DNA of 64,000 nucleotides from Lytechinus variegatus (GCF_018143015.1 NC_054740.1:70581356-70645355); one strand, 5' to 3'. Shown: positions 22,289 through 34,610, numbered from the stretch's first letter. The notes: generated by a model not told the origin, from the sequence alone. Program-made: numbers and translations.

Positions 22289-25200
22289 ACATTTATTCCA
22301 ATGGCAGTCTGTATGTTGGGATGTCCAAACTTTGTGGACAGTTAACAAATAGTTGGGCTAAAATTTGATTAAAAAAAAAAATCAAAATTTGACGGCAAGA
22401 TCGTAAACTAGACTATTGACTAAGTGAGAAGTACATGTAGGTCAATGGGTTTTGCGGTCTCAAATTTCTATTCTGATCGACAAAAGTGTGCTGTGCTGAA
22501 AATCTGTTCTGAAAACATGTGACCTAACTTCGCCTTCGCGGACAAAAGTAGTGAAGATTTAACAAACACTCAAGCTCAAAAGGTCTGTAGATCTATTTAT
22601 ATCAGATTGATGGCAAAATGCTATGTATACAAATCAGTACCACATTTTAACTCAAATTTTTTATGATATCTGCTTGCAAAATGACGTTATCGTGATGCTT
22701 GTTAAGAAGTTTAGATTTCTTTGGAACGGGCGCTAATGGTGACAGATTTGCCAATCTTTTGTCAATATTTTCATGAATACTGAATTCATCCTAAAGAAAC
22801 TTACACCAAAGGATAATTTCAGGTTGATTTTCACTTTGATAATGTCAGATTTTAAGGATATTGGCTAGTTTTTTAGATAATGACTGTCCGCGTGTGTGAA
22901 CACACACAAATTTTGGACTCATGGCAATACTTTACAGGAAGAAGAAGAGACGTACTAACGTTTACAGACAGTACAGTATACTCTAAAAGTCTGAAATATG
23001 TAAGTCTAAAAATAAAATCACGAATGTGGTCATGATAGCCATTTTCATTTTTACAATTAACTTAAAGTCTTAATGAGCAGAGGAAAAAATAGGGCGAGGG
23101 ACAAAAAGAAGTATTTAAAGATCAATAAAATAATTACCTGGTCAACATTACACTATTGTTTTTATACTGTCAATTAGATTTTTTTATTATGTGCGCATCT
23201 TGACTTGACTTTGGCTGGATAGAAAAAAATGGACAAGCCAGCAAATTCTGTATCATAAGTACTGTACCCTGGACTCTGTCTTGACTTTGGGAAGAGTTTA
23301 GTTTAGATTTGCACTTAGTTTGCGGTGACCATGGCATGAGTTCCAGTGCTGCAGTGAATCACCAATATTCTGAATTGATTTGCATTGATGTACATTTGAC
23401 ATTTTTCTTTCTGTATAACAGTAGATCTAGGTCTATATCGTTTCAGTTCATATTGGAGATTATTTCCATTTTGATGAAAAAAAATCAGAGTTTTCCTCAC
23501 ATGCATGTTTTTACTTCTGTCCTGTCTTCCTGTCAATTCCATAATCAAAGTATTATTATGGCAGTTGAAGAATGACTCTATACACACATGGTGCAGATTG
23601 AGACATCCCTCCCCCCCCCCCCCCCCCCCCCCGGCTCCCATCCAGCCTGCCACACAATCTACCTTGCATAACACTGATCGCTCATCATTATTATTCTTAC
23701 TTGTTAACTTTTTTACTCTTAATTTAGGCCCCAAACACTTGTTATACATGTATTAAATTGTGTGTAAATATGTAAAGAAAAAATAAACATAAAACTGGTT
23801 TCTGAATATTTGTCAAAATCTATCACAAGATTAAAGTTATAAGTCAATAATTTTGCCCATACACAGTGTCTGGTTCCCTTACACTTTGGGGGCTCACTAT
23901 GCCACTGCTGGTACATATCAGCAAGTGAGGAAAACAATGATGTCACCACCCCACTCGCCATTTCTTTGCATGAATGCCATTTTTTCTTCATTTATCAAAT
24001 GTAAATTATGCACATTAATTTGACAGATAAAAGTTTCTTTTAATAGACAGCTCTTCTTATACAATTTCAATGCCATTGCCTACTGAAACCAAATGATCCC
24101 TCGCCAAGAGCCCAGATGGGAATAAATTCAGTACCGGCACAGCAGTTAATATCCTTATTGATTGAAGCCATCAATATACACAGCACACACCAACAGGTGT
24201 ACAGTTACCATGGTAACATATCTCGCCATCTCTGAGCCAATTAAATTGCCATTATAATACAAGTACATGTAGTGAACACAATCAAGGCTATTCAAGCTCT
24301 GTTCATTATTGGAAATCAGACTGTGAGATGTACATAAATAGAGACTACTCAGACTAATGCAACTATGTACATGTACATGTAGGCACTAGTATACATGTTA
24401 CAACTAAAAATGATGAAATAATAAAGATACCTGTAGGCATGTCAGTGTACAGAAATAGTATTTCATAGTCATTTATAAAATCATTACCAGTTTTACCACA
24501 TATTACATGTGGGTTTGGAGTAAAAAAGCTGGAGCCACATAATTTTAATCGCATTTGATGTGCACGTTTCTTATTTTTTAGAAATGAATCACACTCTTTC
24601 CCCATAAGTATTTTAACAATGTATTATAATTTAACTTTTGGTAAATGTTCAGATTATGTGAATTGCAGTTCAAGTTAAAGGTAAATGCTAGTTTTGGTAA
24701 CGATATCAAAATGAGTTCAGAATCCAATGAAATGACCACCAAAGTGTCTGTTTGTATAAATAAAACGTATGTGCCAAAGGATTCTGGAAGAAATTGTGTA
24801 ATTGCTGAGAAATCAGCAAATAAGCACAGGATTCGGGTAGAGCGTCGGGCCCGACATTCGAAGCAATAATTATACACTGTCCCACGTGCGCTTATCTGTG
24901 TTGGGGATCTTCAGTCTGAACATTTTTCAGCGTAGATTTCAAGATTTCACAAAGTTCAGTTTATTTAACTGTACCAGATCTAGATCCTTGATGATATACT
25001 GACAATTAAGCCTTGTTTTACAGACTTTCTCATCAGTGTTTACTGCAACTACTGGAATTTCTCTTTAAATTTTGATTTGAAAATCTCAAAGAAATCGAAT
25101 GATTGTCATGAATATCAAGGGTACATGAATACATGTATGTTTTAGGACCACAAGGGATAGAGGCTTGTGATCTGACTTTGACCTGATCACATTATATACT

Positions 25201-25312
25201 AAAATACAATCATACTACATTCTAACTTTATTTACAATTTTTCATTGCTTGATTATTAATAGTAATGATAACAGTATATATAGCACATTATGATTTTATG
25301 ATAGTTCTTAAT
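22289..25312. other. Intron 1, middle part: AT-rich with a few repeats
   Basis: It includes a poly-C run at 23610-23632 and TACATG-rich stretches near 24365-24400. A block at about 24655-24870 (AAGGTAAATGCTAGTTTTGG to AGCGTCGGGCCCGACATTCG) resembles a dispersed repeat. The 74-codon ORF there reads through that repeat. No exon was supported. Confidence 0.4.
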
Positions 25313-25722
25313 GATGATGATGATAATAATAATAATAATAATGATAATAATGATAACTTCATATTTTACCCAGGGTAGCCAATTCAGTTCCAAAAACTGT
25401 TCCCCCAGTGGGCCCTGCTAAACATAATTATGTTATTATTTATTACCCCGGCTTTAGAACGGCTACCTTGATTGGCTATCTTGTTGCTTTTCCAAATGAC
25501 TTGGGTAATTAATCCAGATTTAGCTTGGCAGCCATAATTACTTTCTACATGTAGCACACATTTCAAACTATTAATTCTTACTGGGTTCCCAGTTACCTAC
25601 CTCCCCTGATTCGAGTGCAGAACAATGTGGATCAATTTCTTGTTGGTTGGGATTTGAACCCACAACCCTCTGTTTCAAAGTCCAGAGACTATAATCCACT
25701 GCCAGGCAACAACGCTCCACTA
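25313..25722 (-). mobile_element. tRNA-derived SINE, minus strand
   Basis: Reading the minus strand, the head (about 25722-25645) has a tRNA-like B box (GGGTTCAAATCCC) and a run of bases resembling an anticodon arm. The body then extends to an ATT/ATC-repeat tail, seen on the + strand as GATGATGATAATAATAAT at 25313-25356. It has the structure of a SINE, not a functional tRNA gene. Confidence 0.6.
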
Positions 25723-27848
25723 TTACATGTACAGTGTATTAAAATATTTAATCCATTTAGACTGTAGAAGTGACATCAAAATCCTGAAGTACACTGTATA
25801 AAGTATTTACTGTTTCAATTTATCTGACAATGAAATCAAACTTTGAAATTTAATTCTATCTTTAGAATTATACATGTCTTATCAAAACTTTTTTGTTACC
25901 GGATTACACAATATGAATATACATGTACATGTAGCAGTAGTATGTATTCAGTTATTGTGTGGAGGATATAAAATGTTCTCTGGATTTTTATTTCATTTTA
26001 CTTGTAAATATATATATTGATGCATTGTCTGTTAAAATAGAACATTTATTTTGTAATGTAACACCACTTCTCTAGTATGAGAAAGATTAAACTCAATTTT
26101 ATAAGATTGGAATGCTAGAATTTAGTATAATTTGTATTATTGACCCTTAATACCAAAGCTTTAATCGGGCTTTTTGTAGACTACATTGTACAGTACATGT
26201 AGCCACTACATGTACAATGTATGTACAATATATACATGTACAATATATATACATGTACATGTACTGTATGCTCAAATGCACAAAAAGTAAGGCTTTATAT
26301 GAATAGTATGAAAAAATACCAACTCATCTCATTGTGTTCATGTATGTGTGCACTACATTTTTGAGGGAAAATGTGTTTAATCTATGACTAAAGTATTCGA
26401 AAATTAGTTGGATTTTTAAAAAAACCTGGGGAAAAAGTGAGTGTGGATGCACATGGCATCATTAACTTCCTCATTTGCATAATGTGGTTGTGAAACCTGC
26501 ACTTATTTCAATTATATTTTGTAAAACTATTTAAGCAAAACTTAATGCAAAGAAGAAAACTGTCAAGTGGTTCGAGTCAGACATCAGACCTTACATGTGC
26601 TCTGTAAAGAGTGTTATGCAAAGCCTGTGATTATTCTATTTATGTATTAAACACTACATTAATCATGGTTCAGAAAGCCATACATTTATTTCTAGCAATC
26701 CTTCACCATGCTGATTGGACCTTCAAACCGTTGGTCACCTCAGCATGCATGCCAATTAGCTGGATGAGCATGATGAGAGAAAACGATACAGAGAGAGATG
26801 GAATCTCCATGTATCGGGGTACTTGTCCTTGCTTGGACGATGTCATGTGTGTGTGTCTCAGCATATGACCCAAACACACAGTGCATGCAGCGAGGGAGAG
26901 AAAAAGAGAAAGAGAGCAACCCACAAGTGCTCAACTCTCATACAGAAATGAGCATTACCAGCCATGTCGCAGCCTATATGTTCACACACCTATATTTGTT
27001 CTCACTATTCACTGTCGGTATTCTTGTATTTGCTGTTGCTGTCATCTTCAACTGCTTCTTGCTCTTATTCAGAATGCCCATGTTAAACCACAAACTTGTG
27101 CAAGTGACTGTTATGCAGTGATTTTTAAATCTTATTTTTTACCTTGATTTGCAAACATTTGAGTAGGAGTAAGATCTCCATTGGCATGCATGTACATGTA
27201 CGTGTGCATGTAGCCATGTATCCTCTTCTTCAGGAATGTCTTAAAGACTAAATTGAACCAACATACTGTACTGCACATGCTACTAAACTGCAGTGTCTAC
27301 AATTTTTCCAGAAATCATGGGAATTGCTCTTCATTTTCTCTTCTGATCAAATCTAATTCTGCTTCAGTACATGTATTTTACAAGAATCTTTTCGTCTCTT
27401 TTGTCTTCTGCTCTTCTGAACTTTGATTTGTTTCCTTGCTGTGCACTGGATTAATTCATTGCTTTGCTATATTTTCAAATTAGATACAAATATTCGGAGG
27501 AAAGAGTGTTTAAATGTCACCGTAATGACATTCCTCTGTAGGTGTGTTCATATCTTCTAAAGATGTCAGATACAGATTTCATCTCTTTCGGTTGTCTTTT
27601 TCTGTAGTTTGTCGGAGCAGCTGCATACCTTTAGATATATATGCTAATGTAAAGTTGGTGATCACCTTTATTCTCAAGGAATAATCTTGTAATGGAATAG
27701 AACATCTTTTCTATCTGGAGTACATGTATGTACTGGTTAATGTACATGTACCAATGGACATTGCATAAAAGATACCAGCTTTGCTGTATTTCAGTGAACT
27801 GGTTGCAGTACTCCAAATTGTACTATTTGCTTTAGTCATTGATTTCAG
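25723..27848. other. Intron 1, AT-rich with TACATG/ATGTACA clusters
   Basis: ATGTACATGTA-type words cluster at 25920, 26190-26265, 27190 and 27720-27750. A GAGA/AGAG tract lies at 26893-26917. ORFs around 26.7-27.1 kb overlap on three frames and look random. No gene was seen. Confidence 0.45.
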
Positions 27849-27938
27849 GAAGAAATTAAACCCAACTTGATCTTCATCCTTGTCTTGATCTTGAACTTGA
27901 GGAGTTAACGTCCAATTTTACCAGTTCGTGCAGACAGA

Positions 27939-28223
27939 ATGGGTTTACCTGCAGTGCCTCCGCTGCATGCTGATTACCAGCGCAATCCGTACAATCCCCC
28001 GGCATGTGACAGCCGGTGCCCCACCTGCTTCAGTCGATGTAGATCAGAAATATGGAGTTCTATCGGGGGCGCTGGCATGGTCAAATTTCTTGCAAAGGAC
28101 AAAGACTTAGCCAAGCTACAAAATCCTCAAATCAAAACCAACCTAAAGCGAGAAGTGGCATGGAACAGTCGCTTTCATTTACAACCTCAGTCATCATCTG
28201 CAAGGTTATTTGAATACATATGA
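27939..28223 (+). CDS. 94-codon ORF nested in ERICH3 intron 1, or an alternative first exon
   Basis: The ORF has coding-like GC content against an AT-rich intron and an in-frame TAA at 27906-27908 upstream of its ATG. It starts MGLPAVPPLHADYQRNPYNP and has a cluster CDSRCPTCFSRC (C-x3-C-x2-C-x3-C) at residues 23-34, then a basic stretch. Its own AATAAA follows at 28432. Two readings are possible: a separate nested gene ending at 28223, or an alternative first exon of ERICH3 using a weak donor at 28204 (AAG|gttatt). That donor is in the correct phase for exon 2 and would add 88 residues. Exon 1 at 18130 fits vertebrate ERICH3 much better. The product is not recognised. Confidence 0.55.
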   Translation: MGLPAVPPLHADYQRNPYNPPACDSRCPTCFSRCRSEIWSSIGGAGMVKFLAKDKDLAKLQNPQIKTNLKREVAWNSRFHLQPQSSSARLFEYI

Positions 28224-28431
28224 TACAGTTGACTTGAAGAAGTAGACCATGTCCATGGCATTGTCATGTTAGAGAACCGAAGAGGTTCGGAATCATAACA
28301 AAATTTTATATACATATACATGTATTGTCTTACTGAAAAACAATTGAATTTCAGCCATGCATAATTCTTTTATCATAATTTCATGTGGTTTTTTAAATTG
28401 TCAAAATAATTTCTGTTGGAAAATAAATATT

Positions 28432-28437
28432 GCTGTA
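28432..28437 (+). other. Poly(A) signal after the nested ORF
   Basis: AATAAA lies 209 bp after the TGA at 28223 and before ERICH3 exon 2. If used, it would make the 27.9 kb ORF an independent transcript inside intron 1. Confidence 0.4.
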
Positions 28438-28662
28438 TTACCTGTACAAATGCATGGTTTGTTATGATTCCCAAATCTAGTCATTTTTTGTCATTGTACG
28501 ATATACCTCCTTTTCCTTGCATAAAAAAATTTGCTATTTTATCAGCCATACAGGAGATTTTGATTTTATAGATACATTGTTTGGTCATGTGTTTTTACAT
28601 GTGTCTTTGTTATCGTGGTGGTTTTATGGAAGATTCTTTTCTGTTTTCTCCTTTCCCTACAG

Positions 28663-28954
28663 CCCCTTGGCCACCTATAGCAGCCTCCAGGACAAGCACC
28701 TGGTGGGTTACTTCAACAACACCCGCATGAAGAAACACCTGCGGAGGGCCGGACTGGTCACCAGGCGTGGTGAGCTCGTCACCGAGTCCACCTACCGGCT
28801 CAACATGGCACGCAAGGAACACCAGCGCCATGTCAGGGATCTGATGGCTCAAGCTATCGTCCACAAGACCCTTGATCTGGAGAGACAGAGGCAGGCAGAC
28901 ATCAAGCAGAAGCTGGAGGAGATTGCTAAAGTGGAGTTGGTCAGGAGAGTCAGG
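28663..28954 (+). CDS. ERICH3: ERICH3-like exon 2
   Basis: The acceptor is ttctcctttccctacag and the donor is GTCAGG|gtaaga; entry phase 2, exit phase 0. It encodes residues 7-104, including DKHLVGYFNNTR, LRRAGLVTRRGELV, YRLNMARKEHQRHVRDLMAQ and a helical stretch KTLDLERQRQ. This is the most conserved N-terminal block of ERICH3. Composition is markedly GC-richer than the introns. Confidence 0.92.
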
Positions 28955-29605
28955 GTAAGATCAGATATCATTCTCACCATTTCCTGTATTTTTACAATAT
29001 GAATGAATATTCACTGTAGAAGCCCTACAAATGTACATGAAACGTCAGAGCATGGCAGAAGGATAGAATATAAAGATCGTAAATTAAGAAATTTAATAAG
29101 AAACAGAAAATAATGTGCATACTGTACACCGTACGGTACTAGATATACGCATAATGCATATGTGCCACACATACATGTACCCTTTGTGTCATTTGTGATG
29201 ATAAGTTTTACGTGATATTTACTGACTCAATAGGATTGATGACTTAAAATCGATGACTTTGTTGATTTAATAATTACATGCAATATTTAGATTGTTTCTA
29301 CACATTCTGTATATTATTCCTCAAACTTGATCAGTTTTTGTGAATGAATTGCTACATTAGATTAAATACAAAGAAATTTTCAATTTTAACAATTCTAAAA
29401 TCATCACACTAAACCCATTGACGTTTGATATTTGTTTTTTTTTTAATTAGATTATAAGGACTTTGGGTCTTATGGAAAAAGTGCAGAATAATTATAAATA
29501 ATGTTTTTTATGTATTTAAGTAATTAAAAATAATGTTGATTATAATACCTTTGGTAGCTAATTTTGTGATAGAATAAATAGTTCACCTCTGTTCAATAAT
29601 TTCAG

Positions 29606-29770
29606 ATGGATAGAGGAAGGAAAGGAGATGAAGATATCACCCAATACTTGAGCCCAAGGGGGAGACCTAAATCTGCTTACAACAGCCAATCAAGACAGCC
29701 ACAGCCACCTCGTAGTGGAGGGAGGCCATCTACTGCACCAGCCAGACAAAGGCCATCATCTAAGAGGGCG
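29606..29770 (+). CDS. ERICH3: ERICH3-like exon 3
   Basis: Acceptor caataatttcag, donor GGGCG|gtgagt, phase 0 at both ends, 55 codons. Residues 105-159 are basic and proline-rich (SPRGRPKSAYNSQ, GGRPSTAPARQRPSSKR), a disordered linker. The ATG at its first base is internal methionine, not a start. Confidence 0.85.
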
Positions 29771-30543
29771 GTGAGTAAAAATGATCCATTTCAAACAGAA
29801 CATATGCATGATTGAGTTTGCATGAAATCATACCATTTATGATTATAGATGTGTCCATTTCAACTTCTTAGACCAGTATTCCGTACTGGTTTGTCCCCCC
29901 CCCCCCCCCAAAAAAAAAAAAAGAAAGAAAAAAAAAAACCTCTGGGTTTCATCATAATCTGTAGGCCTTTGTTTTTTTGCGCAATTCTCATACCGCATAA
30001 TACAGAGTCTGAAGAAGTGAGGCTATAGCTGTTTGCCTCTACCAGACAGAAAGATTGCCATCTACATTTACTCTTCGCTCTAGACATTGTATACATGTAA
30101 CCGGTTTAAAGAGTCAAATATTAGTCTGTGCTTGCAGACCAGTTTCATCCCCTGAAATGATTTGTTTATATCTTTTTTTTATCTCATGCGATCACAATCA
30201 CATACAGATGCAAACAAAAACTGAAGAAAGTTACATGTGAAAAATTGCAGCTAGCAAAGGGTTACTTTTCTTGTGTTGCATAATGTATTCCAGAATAGTA
30301 CTTTTTTGTCAGTTTTAATTCTATTTTTTCATTCTAGTTTGGTATATGTTTAACTGATAATGATTACATGAAACAAATTGTCAGTAATTTTTTTTTCACT
30401 GAATATTGATATAAAGTGTCATAATCCTATGCTGAATGGCTCAGAGCAAATTTGACAGTGAAAAATCACTGTATTTATGTACATGAATTTATATTGTATG
30501 GTGTATGGTTAACATGTATACAATATATGTTTTTATTTAATAG

Positions 30544-30654
30544 GGTGTGGTATATGTTGACCAGGATGGGTTCCCTGTACATCGTGAGTCTGCTAGGTCA
30601 GACAGATCTGATACAAGCAGTAATGGTGAAGTCGACTCCCCAGCACTCAGAGAG
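30544..30654 (+). CDS. ERICH3: ERICH3-like exon 4
   Basis: Acceptor tttttatttaatag, donor AGAGAG|gtaatt, 37 codons, phase 0 to phase 0. Residues 160-196 start GVVYVDQDGFPVHRE and continue with a Ser/Asp-rich stretch. No known domain; it is placed by splice signals and phase. Confidence 0.8.
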
Positions 30655-30937
30655 GTAATTATGTTTTCAAATAACACATTGCATGAAATGAATGGAAGAT
30701 AGTCAACAAAAAAGAAGGTTTTTCATTCGTCACATTCAATTTCTACAACTGACCTTCAAAAAGTGTGACAACTATTTTGTATGCATAATTTTTTGTCATT
30801 TTCTATATTGATGAACAAAAAAAAATGAAACAGAAATTAACTGTAAATACATTGACACTTCTATCAATCAAACGCTGAGGTCTAAATTCTATCTCTTCGA
30901 ATAGAAATTTAATTGATTTAATTTTTTACATCTCTAG

Positions 30938-31132
30938 TTGGACCCAAAGATTTTACACAGGATCTCTTTGAACCTGAGACCTGATGAGAAAGAAGGTCTC
31001 TCTCCATACTCCCCAGACGTGACCCCGCGACCCCCTGGAGCCAGGTCAAAGGGTCAAAGATCACCAAGGACCAAGACTGGAGGCGGGGTAGTCTCCAAAA
31101 ATGGCAGGGGCTATAGGCCCAGATCGAATAAG
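30938..31132 (+). CDS. ERICH3: ERICH3-like exon 5
   Basis: Acceptor ttttttacatctctag, donor AATAAG|gtaaat, 65 codons, phase 0 to phase 0. Residues 197-261: LDPKILHRISLNLRPDEKEG, then a Pro/Arg/Lys/Gly-rich disordered region before the DUF4590 core. Confidence 0.85.
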
Positions 31133-31671
31133 GTAAATTTAATTACAGATTGTTGGTAAGATATTGAAATGTCAACAGATTTGTACATGTATTTTTTTGT
31201 AGAGTAGGTGACAGAATTCTATATTCTATACCATAGGAGTGCTGATGATTTGATAAGTATTAGGTCTCATGAGGTCCAATGTCACAGAAGTCATAAATAC
31301 CTGAATACCAATTCTTCTGATAACAAAACTAGAAGAACTGTTTGAACCTGTCAACCTCAAACTTGGCTCGTGTATGTATGCATATTCCTCTAATACTTTA
31401 ACCTGCCTATAAAGACCAAAGATGGTCAAGAAAATTGGTCTTCATACACATGTTTCTTTAAATACATTCAAATCTGTCTATACAGACCACCCAGTGAAGA
31501 TGATTTAATTGTCTTTATAAGCAGCTGGCCTTTCTAGACAGGTCCACATGTGTCAGTGGGGGGTTGCGCGAAACTGTTCAAGGGAAACCAAAAATAATGG
31601 TTTGCATGGACAGGTTATCCTTCCATGCCGGTTGTTGCTAAAGCAGGTTTCACTGCATTTTGTTCACTCAG

Positions 31672-31876
31672 GGTTCCCTTGCTCTCCATCGGAAGGAGCC
31701 AGCCTACCCCCATGCCACCCAGCTTCAGAGTATGTGTGATGTGACGGTGAGGTACCGCGGTACCGGCCTCAAACTTCAGTATGAGAGGGAGGATAAGAGA
31801 GACGAGATTCAAGTCTACCAGCAGCATTGCGGAGGAGAGAACCTTGTTGTGTTTCAGGGCTTTGCCGAGAAAGGGA
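31672..31876 (+). CDS. ERICH3: ERICH3-like exon 6, DUF4590 part 1
   Basis: Acceptor gcattttgttcactcag, donor AAAGGGA|gtaagt; entry phase 0, exit phase 1. Residues 262-330 contain CDVTVRYRGTGLKL and the diagnostic DEIQVYQQHCGGENLVVF, near-identical to vertebrate ERICH3 (DEIKVYQQHCGGENL). This fixes the identity of the gene. Confidence 0.95.
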
Positions 31877-32499
31877 GTAAGTACCAGGATGAATGGAGAG
31901 ACATTTTATAAGGATGTTCATTAGTTACGCACAATTTTACCCACTACTGGTGACTGTTTTGGGGGCTAAATACGAGATCTAAAATTTTTACTGTTTAAAC
32001 ATGAGATAGCATTTTTACCTCATATCCCTAAAAGTGAAAAATATTGAATCCCCCCTCCTGATAGTTGTTTATAATCTAGAAAGATGGGATTTCAATGTAA
32101 GCTGATGGGAATCAAAAGGATGAAGAATCTGATTTAAGTTGATTAGTTCTTGTTAAGAATTTACTCCATTAATGCTTACCTTATCTTATTTAAGTAAAGT
32201 GAGGTAAAGCAGTAATGAATTATTGAGAAAGTGCAAACATTCCAAGCAGGCAATTCAAAATCTTATGACCAAGTTGATTGTAATATATCTGTTAAGTGCT
32301 GAGAAATGTATGTATATATGTATATTACATTTATGATAACACGTACAAGTTGAATATTATTATTATATTTTTTTTAAATGTCTTCTCTGTGTTTTACAGG
32401 TGAAAAATAAAGCATGTAATATCAGCATGTGTATTATTACTAAAATGTAATTTTGCTTTGGATATTAATGCCTCTTTTGTGGCGACTTTCCTCCTCCAG

Positions 32500-32686
32500 A
32501 TGATCTGATCTTTGTGTCACGTCGTCACCGTGGTTACCCATTCAGCGTGACGTTCTTTGTCAACCGTGTTCAGGTTCTTCGTCTTAGTGCATGCTGTGAG
32601 TATAAGTATACTCCGGGAGCGTTGCTTGGAGGCTCAAAGGGACACTTCAAATTCATTGGGGTCCATGGATCATCTCCTTGCTACAA
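32500..32686 (+). CDS. ERICH3: ERICH3-like exon 7, DUF4590 part 2
   Basis: Acceptor gactttcctcctccag, donor CTACAA|gtaagt; entry phase 1, exit phase 2. Residues 330-392 include FVSRRHRGYPFSVTFFVN, RLSACCEYKYTPGALLGG and GVHGSSPCYK, each matching the vertebrate family (FISKRHHGFPFSLTFF, SSCCEYKH, RSSPCYKC). Conserved Cys pairs (CC and CYKC) may form a fold or metal site; that is inference. Confidence 0.95.
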
Positions 32687-33312
32687 GTAAGTATTCAATT
32701 ATTTCATATCATATGATTTCTCAGGTAGCGTTCAAGGCATCAATCTATACTTTACCACTCTCTACCCAGGTATTAAATGGGTACCCAATAGGATGCAAAA
32801 TTTAATGTTGTATAATATATAGCAATTGAGTATGGAAACTCACTGGAATGCTCAACAGGGAGTGGTGAAAGTACCCACACAAACCAGAATCCAATATTGA
32901 TAGACCTATATATCAATAGCAAATATGAGAGAGCATTTGAATCAAATAAAATATTACATCCAGACGGGATGGGATGTTATAATTGATTACCTTTCTATAT
33001 TTTGCATGATAACATGTAGAGATTGTACCATTACTGCAGTTAATTCAAAGACATTTTTGGCTATCATCCTGTGAATAAGAGTGAATGTTCAATTTGAAAG
33101 ATTCAAGATTTTTTTTTTATCAGTCCAACCCAATGGTCATTTAATGTAGCACATTTTCCTGTCAACTCCAAAGCACTCTGGTCTATTGTTTAGATTGAAC
33201 TTTCAATCACATTCACTGCATGATAGCCAGAAATATCTTTGCTCATTATTTAAACTTCCCCACCAAGCCTTCAGCATTCCATTATTATGTTGTTTTTTGT
33301 TCATTGATTCAG

Positions 33313-33416
33313 ATGTCTAGTAGAAGCAGAGTTTGCAAGGAGAGAGAGGCAGAGATACAAGGACGTTCAGACGGATACCATCGTACCAGAACCAGAGCCG
33401 GAACCAGAGCATGCGG
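33313..33416 (+). CDS. ERICH3: ERICH3-like exon 8, long-form version
   Basis: Acceptor gttcattgattcag; donor at ATGCGG|gtatgt with exit phase 1, which matches exon 9. It encodes KCLVEAEFARRERQRYKDVQ and ends in PEPEPEPEHA. The CYKC motif is completed across the exon 7/8 junction. The reading frame also continues openly past this donor (see the longer version). Confidence 0.85.
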
Positions 33417-34417
33417 GTATGTCTACCCAGACAGAACCGCAGGAGGATGAAGAAGATGAAGGAAGAAAAGAGGAATCAACTCAAATGGAAGAGGAAGGTG
33501 AGGAGAGTGGCAAGGGAAAGGGTGATGGGGAAACTAACAACAGCAGGAGTGAGTCTAATTGTAAGAATGGCAATGGCAGCCATGGCAGTGAAATCCCACA
33601 GGGAGTGAAGTCTGATGATGGGAATGCCAGTGATTCTAATTCCATTGGCTCTGATAAGGGAGATGCGGGGGATAGCAGTTATTCAGTTGATTCCAGTGGG
33701 AGTGATGTTACATATGGTAACAGCTTTGAAAGCTCCTCCGGTTCAGAAAACAATGAGGAAACAGGAAATGTGTCCAGTGGATCAGACAAAAAGAGAAGCG
33801 GTTTGAAAAAGAGAAGAAGAGATAATGAGCAGTCATCATCAAGGGGGAGTGAGAGTAGTAAGTGTAATGAGCCAGTGGAAAGTGTTGATAACAAAACTGG
33901 AGTTAGTGGGGTATATGCTGAGAAAAAGAAAGTAATCAGAGGGAGGAGAGACAATACAAGTAATAAATTTAAAGAGAAAACCCCCACTAAAACTGTATCA
34001 GGTCCTAAAACAACCAAAGAAAGACGGTACAAGGGTATAATCACACAAACAACGACAAAGACAAGGAGTAAATCAAAGCAGAAAAATAATCTGCCTGTGT
34101 TAGACAACGGCAAGAACGGCTCAAAAGTCAGAAAGCAAAAAACAAAGACACCATACAGTCACAATGATTATGAAAGACAGGTTTCAAAGACTTCTAGCAA
34201 GGTAGAAGATAAGACAATGGAATCAGGTGATTTGGTTAAGAGCAGAGGTCAAAAGTCAAAGGTGAAATCTAAAGGGAAACCAGGTCAGAAAGCAAAGGTG
34301 GAAAGGGCAGAAAGGGGTCAAGGGGAAGGAAGGATATATCGGGTGAATTCAGAAGACATTTTCACAGGACATTTGACCTTGGAGGGATTACAGATTAGTG
34401 ATGGGGGACAATCATAG
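33313..34417 (+). CDS. ERICH3: ERICH3-like exon 8, read-through version: alternative terminal exon
   Basis: If the donor at 33417 is skipped, the same frame stays open for 333 codons to a TAG at 34415-34417. The added tail begins GMSTQTEPQEDEEDE, then becomes Ser/Gly/Asn-rich and finally strongly basic (KRSGLKKRRRDNEQ; many K-x-K and T-x-K pairs) with no known domain. Such a long stop-free run in AT-rich sequence is unlikely by chance and no stop interrupts the junction, so a real 759-residue isoform is probable. It would lack the acidic and LRR parts. Confidence 0.6.
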
Positions 34418-34435
34418 CATCAATTACATACACAT

Positions 34436-34610
34436 CGTAGGGCATGTTTCATTAGGACTTTTGATTATAGTAGCTTTCATTTTGGTAATTACCATGGAAA
34501 ATTTATTTGTCGTTAGCGGCAGAGCCCTGTTACCATGATGGTAGTCACCATATTGGCAAAGTTGCTAAAGTTTTAAGTCTTTTTATGAAATGGTCCACAA
34601 GGGACTTGCA
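34436..34610. mobile_element. TTTCATTAGGACTTTT-type MITE
   Basis: The left end GGGCATGTTTCATTAGGACT is mirrored by the right end AGTCTTTTTATGAAATGGTCC, with TAATTACCATGG and TTACCATGATGGTAGTCACC inside. It sits just past the alternative stop codon, so it would lie in the short isoform's 3' UTR. Boundaries approximate. Confidence 0.5.

Noticed and set aside
23315..23756. 144-codon minus and 83-codon plus ORFs
   Set aside because: Both read through a long poly-C run and give Gly- or Pro-run peptides; no gene evidence.
24645..24869. 74-codon ORF in intron 1
   Set aside because: It coincides with a sequence block that looks like a dispersed repeat; no exon signals.
33679..34113. 144-codon minus ORF opposite exon 8
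   Set aside because: It is the antisense shadow of the Ser/Lys-rich frame; composition follows from the complement.
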